From NCBI GenBank assembly GCA_029555925.1, contig JAKPQU010000322.1, positions 1 through 43,551 on the forward strand: a stretch of 43,551 nucleotides of DNA. The letters are read 5' to 3'. Below, in pieces: positions 40,050 through 43,551 of this stretch. Origin of the DNA: Bacillota bacterium. GTDB taxonomy: Bacteria; Eremiobacterota; SpSt-956; JAKJGF01. The notes under the pieces were generated by a model that had not been told where the DNA came from, searched no databases, and worked only from the letters and a program-made list of their open reading frames with translations. Within the stretch, counting starts at the first letter, position 1, and each line of letters starts with the position of its first letter. A program made the translations under genes and the position numbers.

Positions 40050-42839
40050 ATGTTAGGAACTTTATTCGGCAGATGTCCTGTCTGTGGAAATAAATCAATA
40101 AAAAAAGAACTCTTACTTGCTCGTAAAGAAACTCTTCCAGAGTTTAAAAAAATAAAGGAACAATTTTTACGCAGGTTAGACGGCTATTTTAAAACAGAAG
40201 AGCCTCATGGACAGGTTTTTCGCGGAGCAGTCGCAGAAACAGTTAAATCCTGCGAAACATCAGAGCAGGAGGACAGGTCTGAACCGGTTCAAAATGCCGT
40301 GGCTCCGAATATTCCTTCTAGAGTATATATATACCGTTGCAACAGATGTTTTTTTGAAAGCACAAAATATGCCTATTTTCATAATCTATCTCTTCCAGAA
40401 CATATAAATTCGTCTCTCTTTCTTTCCTACAGAGAGCCTGACTGTCACGAAGACTCTGTGAGAAGTTCTATCAGAGGAACTGTGACAGAACTTTATGAAA
40501 TACCTTATGAATCCTTCTATACTGTGAAAACAGAACTTTATAATAGTATTGTTGATGCAAGGCTAAAACAGATAGAAGAAAAAGCCTCTAAAGCGATAGA
40601 ACACAATTCCAGAGGCCTTATGCTTTACAATGAAGGAAAATATGATGAAGCAATAGAAGCATATAAGAAAGCGATAGAGTGGGATCCTGCCCTGGCTTCT
40701 GCTTATAATAATCTTGGCCTTACCTATCTTGAACTTGGAAACAGAGATTTATCACTGGAGAATTATAAAAAATCCATAGAAATAAGACCTGATTATGCCA
40801 TTACTTATTATAATCTTGCATGTACTTATCGTGCTTTCGGCCAGTATGAGGAAGCTGTGGAACATTATAAAAAAGCTATAGAACTATCTCCAGACGATTC
40901 TTCAATACATAATGATCTCGGCTATACTTATTACCTGATGGAAAAATATGAAGAGTCTATAGCACAGTATACTCTGGCTATGGAATTAAATGAAGACGGC
41001 ATGATAAGGAATAATCTCGGTCTTGTTTATTACCGTCAGGGCAGAATTGATGACGCTTTTGTAGAATATAAGAGGGCCCTTCATATAGATCCGGATCTTG
41101 TAGAAACCCATAGAAATCTGGCCAATCTTTATTATGAGCAGAAAAAAGTAGATCTTGCCATTGAAGAATATAAGAAATTAATCGAACTGGAACCGGAGTC
41201 ATCCATGGCTTATAATGATCTTGCTCTTATACTTTACGAACAGAATGATATTCAAACAGCCATAGAATATTTTGAGAAAGCCCTTGAAATAGAGCCGGAC
41301 TGTGCAGTTATAAGGAGAAATATAGCTCTGGCTTATAGAAACCAGGGACAGACAGAACGTGCTATTGAAGAATATAAAAAATTAATTGAATATGATTCCT
41401 CTGATACAGTGGCATACGGAGGACTTGGTAAAATTTATTATGAAATTGGAAACTTCGAACTCGCACTGGAAAACTACACAAAAGCTCTGGAGATTTCCCC
41501 TGCTGTTCCTTCCATTCATAACAAATTGGGGCAGCTTTATTTACAGTTTGAGAAACTGGCCGAAGCAGAAGAAGAGTTTAAGAAAGCTATAGAACTGGAC
41601 GGGACCTTTTCTATGGCCTATAATAATCTTGGCTGTGTTTATTTCAGACAGGATAAACTCAATGAAGCAGGCTTACAGTATAAAAAGGCTATAGAATTAA
41701 ATGAGAAATTTGCTCTCGCTCATCTTAACCTTGCTTCCATTTATTACAGGTTAAGAGAGCTTGATAAGTCCATAGAAGAATATAACATACTCATTGATCT
41801 TGGTATTACCGATGCATTTATTTATAGAAATCTCGGTGAAATTTATTATGAACAATCAGATATAGAAAGGGCAATTAAATATTATAAAAAAGCCATTCAG
41901 CTTGATCCGTCCTATTATCTGGCTTATAACAATCTGGGAACCACTTATTATAATCTTCAGGACTATCCTAAAGCTATAGAATATTACCAGAAAACAGTAG
42001 AACTATCGCCGACTTATATGATTGCCTGGGAAAATCTGGCTCTTTCATATTATAAGCTCGGCAAAGCGGCAGAAGCCAGGAAGATTTATAGAAGGGCTTT
42101 CGAAAGAAATCCCGACCAGGCTTTTCTTCATAACAGTTACGGTGAATTTTTATATAGCTGTGAACTGATAGATGAAGCAAGGGAACATTATGAAAAAGCT
42201 ATCGAACTTGCCCCGTATTATCCGGTAGCATATAATAATCTGGGATGTTACTACTGTAATCATGGGTCGCCAGAAAAATCTATTGAATACTATAAAAAAG
42301 CCATAGAGCTTAATCCTCTATATGATCTTGCTTATTCCAATCTGGGAAATGCCTATCAAAAATTGAGACTCTTTAACGAAGCTATTGAGGCTTACAATAA
42401 ATCCCTTCAATTATTCTCCGCCAATCCCAAAGTTTATAATACCTTAGGAGAAGTTTATTATTGTATGGGAAATCTCGATGAGGCTATGGAATATCATAAG
42501 AGAGCTATAGAACTTGACCCTGATTTTTCTCTGGCTCATAATAATCTGGGCTGTGTATATTATAACAGGGGAAAATTCAATCTTGCCATAAAGGAATATA
42601 AAATAGCTCTGGAAGAAAATCCCGATTTTGCCAATGCTCATTATAATTTATCCCTTGCCTATTACAGCCTTGGCAAGTTTGACTGGGCTGTAGAAGCTGT
42701 AAAGAGGGCTATAGAACTTGCTCCTTACAACGAGAATTATATGATAAGTTTACACGAATATACGTCTTCATTAAAAAGAAAACTGGATAGCAGGAAAAAA
42801 TCCTCTCATAAGAGAAAAGGAACCAGAAAAAAGAAATAA
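40050..42839 (+). CDS. Zinc-ribbon plus TPR-repeat protein with basic tail
   Basis: The product has 929 residues. The N-terminal domain (1-185) carries two Cys pairs, CPVC (residue 9) and CNRC (near 99), that can form one split zinc ribbon resembling DUF2225 proteins. Residues about 187-905 are roughly 21 TPRs of 34 residues close to consensus (AYNNLGLTYLELGNRDLSLE, YKKAIELDP). The last 25 residues are strongly basic (LKRKLDSRKKSSHKRKGTRK). No signal or membrane span is visible. It is probably a cytoplasmic scaffold, perhaps RNA-associated given the tail and the Hfq-like gene 66 nt upstream; that link is inference. GGGGAAATTTT precedes the ATG. Confidence 0.9.
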   Translation: MLGTLFGRCPVCGNKSIKKELLLARKETLPEFKKIKEQFLRRLDGYFKTEEPHGQVFRGAVAETVKSCETSEQEDRSEPVQNAVAPNIPSRVYIYRCNRCFFESTKYAYFHNLSLPEHINSSLFLSYREPDCHEDSVRSSIRGTVTELYEIPYESFYTVKTELYNSIVDARLKQIEEKASKAIEHNSRGLMLYNEGKYDEAIEAYKKAIEWDPALASAYNNLGLTYLELGNRDLSLENYKKSIEIRPDYAITYYNLACTYRAFGQYEEAVEHYKKAIELSPDDSSIHNDLGYTYYLMEKYEESIAQYTLAMELNEDGMIRNNLGLVYYRQGRIDDAFVEYKRALHIDPDLVETHRNLANLYYEQKKVDLAIEEYKKLIELEPESSMAYNDLALILYEQNDIQTAIEYFEKALEIEPDCAVIRRNIALAYRNQGQTERAIEEYKKLIEYDSSDTVAYGGLGKIYYEIGNFELALENYTKALEISPAVPSIHNKLGQLYLQFEKLAEAEEEFKKAIELDGTFSMAYNNLGCVYFRQDKLNEAGLQYKKAIELNEKFALAHLNLASIYYRLRELDKSIEEYNILIDLGITDAFIYRNLGEIYYEQSDIERAIKYYKKAIQLDPSYYLAYNNLGTTYYNLQDYPKAIEYYQKTVELSPTYMIAWENLALSYYKLGKAAEARKIYRRAFERNPDQAFLHNSYGEFLYSCELIDEAREHYEKAIELAPYYPVAYNNLGCYYCNHGSPEKSIEYYKKAIELNPLYDLAYSNLGNAYQKLRLFNEAIEAYNKSLQLFSANPKVYNTLGEVYYCMGNLDEAMEYHKRAIELDPDFSLAHNNLGCVYYNRGKFNLAIKEYKIALEENPDFANAHYNLSLAYYSLGKFDWAVEAVKRAIELAPYNENYMISLHEYTSSLKRKLDSRKKSSHKRKGTRKKK

Positions 42840-42945
42840 ATTTTAAGAGTGTACGATGTTTTGTCCATACATGCCATGTAATAAGGCTTCAACAGAGGTT
42901 TACACAGAATTTATGACACAATTAAAAAAATTTTTTTAGATAAAT

Positions 42946-42974
42946 TTGACAAACTTATATCTTTTATGTAAACT
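42946..42974 (+). promoter_or_regulatory. Sigma-70-type promoter of the last small gene
   Basis: TTGACA (42946-42951), 17-nt spacer, TAAACT (42969-42974), about 75 nt before the start codon. A second possible -10, TACTAT, overlaps. Confidence 0.65.
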
Positions 42975-43049
42975 TACTATAGGGCACGGAGAATTCTGGC
43001 CGGACTTTATGATAAAAATTTTTCTTTGTCGATTGAGGGAGTTTTGCTT

Positions 43050-43259
43050 ATGAACCTGAAGCAATTAAATGATGCAAAACTGAAGAAATTAATTCAAATA
43101 GCTCCGAATAAATCCATAAGTGATATATTCCAGGAGACTCTGACTACTGCAGAAAGTGAAGGGCATTTTCGCGAACTTGCAAGAAACAGAGTAGAGCAGA
43201 TGCAGGAAGAAATAAAACTGATCATGTCTTACCTGGATGGAACCCGTGCCGGTAAATAA
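43050..43259 (+). CDS. Small helical hypothetical protein
   Basis: The product has 69 residues from ATG 43050 (GAGGGAG about 9 nt upstream; an earlier TTG at 43026 is unlikely). It is charged and helical: LNDAKLKKLIQIAPNKSISD, then ARNRVEQMQEEIKLIMSYLD, suggesting a helix pair or short coiled coil. No family was recognised. It has its own sigma-70-like promoter, so it is probably expressed independently. Confidence 0.55.
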   Translation: MNLKQLNDAKLKKLIQIAPNKSISDIFQETLTTAESEGHFRELARNRVEQMQEEIKLIMSYLDGTRAGK

Positions 43260-43280
43260 TATTCATAATTTAATTTTTAA

Positions 43281-43368
43281 TTCTATATAAAAAACTAATT
43301 TTTCTTCTCCAGAGCCTGCCAGTCAGAAGCTTTTTAGGGATACCCTTTCCCCTGTTACGGTACTAAGA
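43281..43368. repeat. Family C dispersed repeat, copy 3 (right half)
   Basis: It closely matches 35842-35923: the TTTTTCTTCTCCAGAGCC start, the CAGAAGCTTTTTA block and the GTTACGGTACTAAG end are all shared. The left inverted arm and heptad array are missing. It is followed 43 nt later by the family D repeat. Confidence 0.7.
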
Positions 43369-43410
43369 GCCTATCCGAAAAGTAATATTTTTTTAATCCT
43401 TTCCACTGTC

Positions 43411-43551
43411 ATACCAAATTGCTTTAATTAAACTGAACAATTTGAATAATAGGTAAATACTGTCTGCCTGCCTGATGCTCCTCCGAAAAAAATCTAAACT
43501 GGAACGTTTATAACAGTTACAGCTTATATCATGCTACTTTACATTATAATT
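43411..43551. repeat. Family D repeat, copy 2, cut by the window end
   Basis: It matches 2246-2386 with two differences in 141 positions. Only the left inverted arm is inside the window. The same repeat lies on the same strand at both ends of the window, 41 kb apart. Confidence 0.85.

Overview
The window is AT-rich bacterial DNA. Shine-Dalgarno sites are mostly AGGAGG-like, promoters look sigma-70-like, and mnmA, cinA and an Hfq-like gene are present. Lipobox lipoproteins, signal peptides, a MscS channel and a TolB-like propeller suggest a cell with an elaborate envelope. The mix of very large TPR proteins, a TPR/Ser-Thr kinase fusion, B12 radical SAM enzymes, Pro/Thr-rich lipoproteins and many short intergenic repeats resembles poorly sampled, uncultivated phyla. 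I cannot assign a phylum from sequence alone. No tRNA, rRNA or CRISPR array was recognised.

Layout. 1-2.6 kb: a STAS-like/winged-helix regulator and a CCA-enzyme-like HD protein whose nucleotidyltransferase acidic motif looks lost, converging on a hairpin, then a repeat-filled gap. 2.6-8.1 kb: an IPT-domain lipoprotein and a 1313-residue TPR protein, both on minus. 8.1-12.3 kb: repeats, a MscS channel, a small membrane protein and a REC-GAF-PAS-HK-REC hybrid kinase. 12.4-18.7 kb: a subtilase split at a G8 tract, a PQQ-type beta-propeller 6 nt behind it, and two tandem paralogous B12-binding radical SAM proteins with PqqD-like C-termini. 18.7-22.2 kb (minus): a hypothetical protein, an exported NTF2-like protein, mnmA and a second IPT lipoprotein. 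22.2-23.1 kb: IS200/IS605 transposase wreckage and a 104-bp inverted-repeat element. 23.1-34.7 kb: a membrane TPR-kinase fusion, an XRE regulator with a likely autoregulatory operator, an exported HExxH protease, a cNMP-binding protein (minus), a DUF4032 protein, cinA and a HAD phosphatase. 34.8-43.3 kb: a GNAT-like protein, a PLDc_N/zinc-ribbon membrane protein, a TolB-like propeller, a membrane protein interrupted by an in-frame TGA, an exported trypsin-like protease, an Hfq-like protein, a zinc-ribbon TPR protein and a small coiled-coil-like protein.

The most distinctive structure is intergenic. A heptanucleotide family with core CGTNACG (relatives NGTGANN and CAGTNAC) forms uninterrupted 7-bp-phased arrays between many genes. 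The same arrays sit inside at least three families of 90-175-bp elements with imperfect terminal inverted repeats (A, B and C here). Family A elements lie at or just upstream of start codons and carry an SD-like GGGAGGAA and an ATG. In one locus this ATG opens a 13-codon ORF whose stop overlaps the next gene's start; in another it supplies the likely start of the giant TPR gene. Other leads are the in-frame TGA followed by a 10-bp stem-loop (37816-37846), the G8 tract in the subtilase, and the subtilase/propeller/twin radical SAM neighbourhood as a possible peptide- or cofactor-modifying locus.
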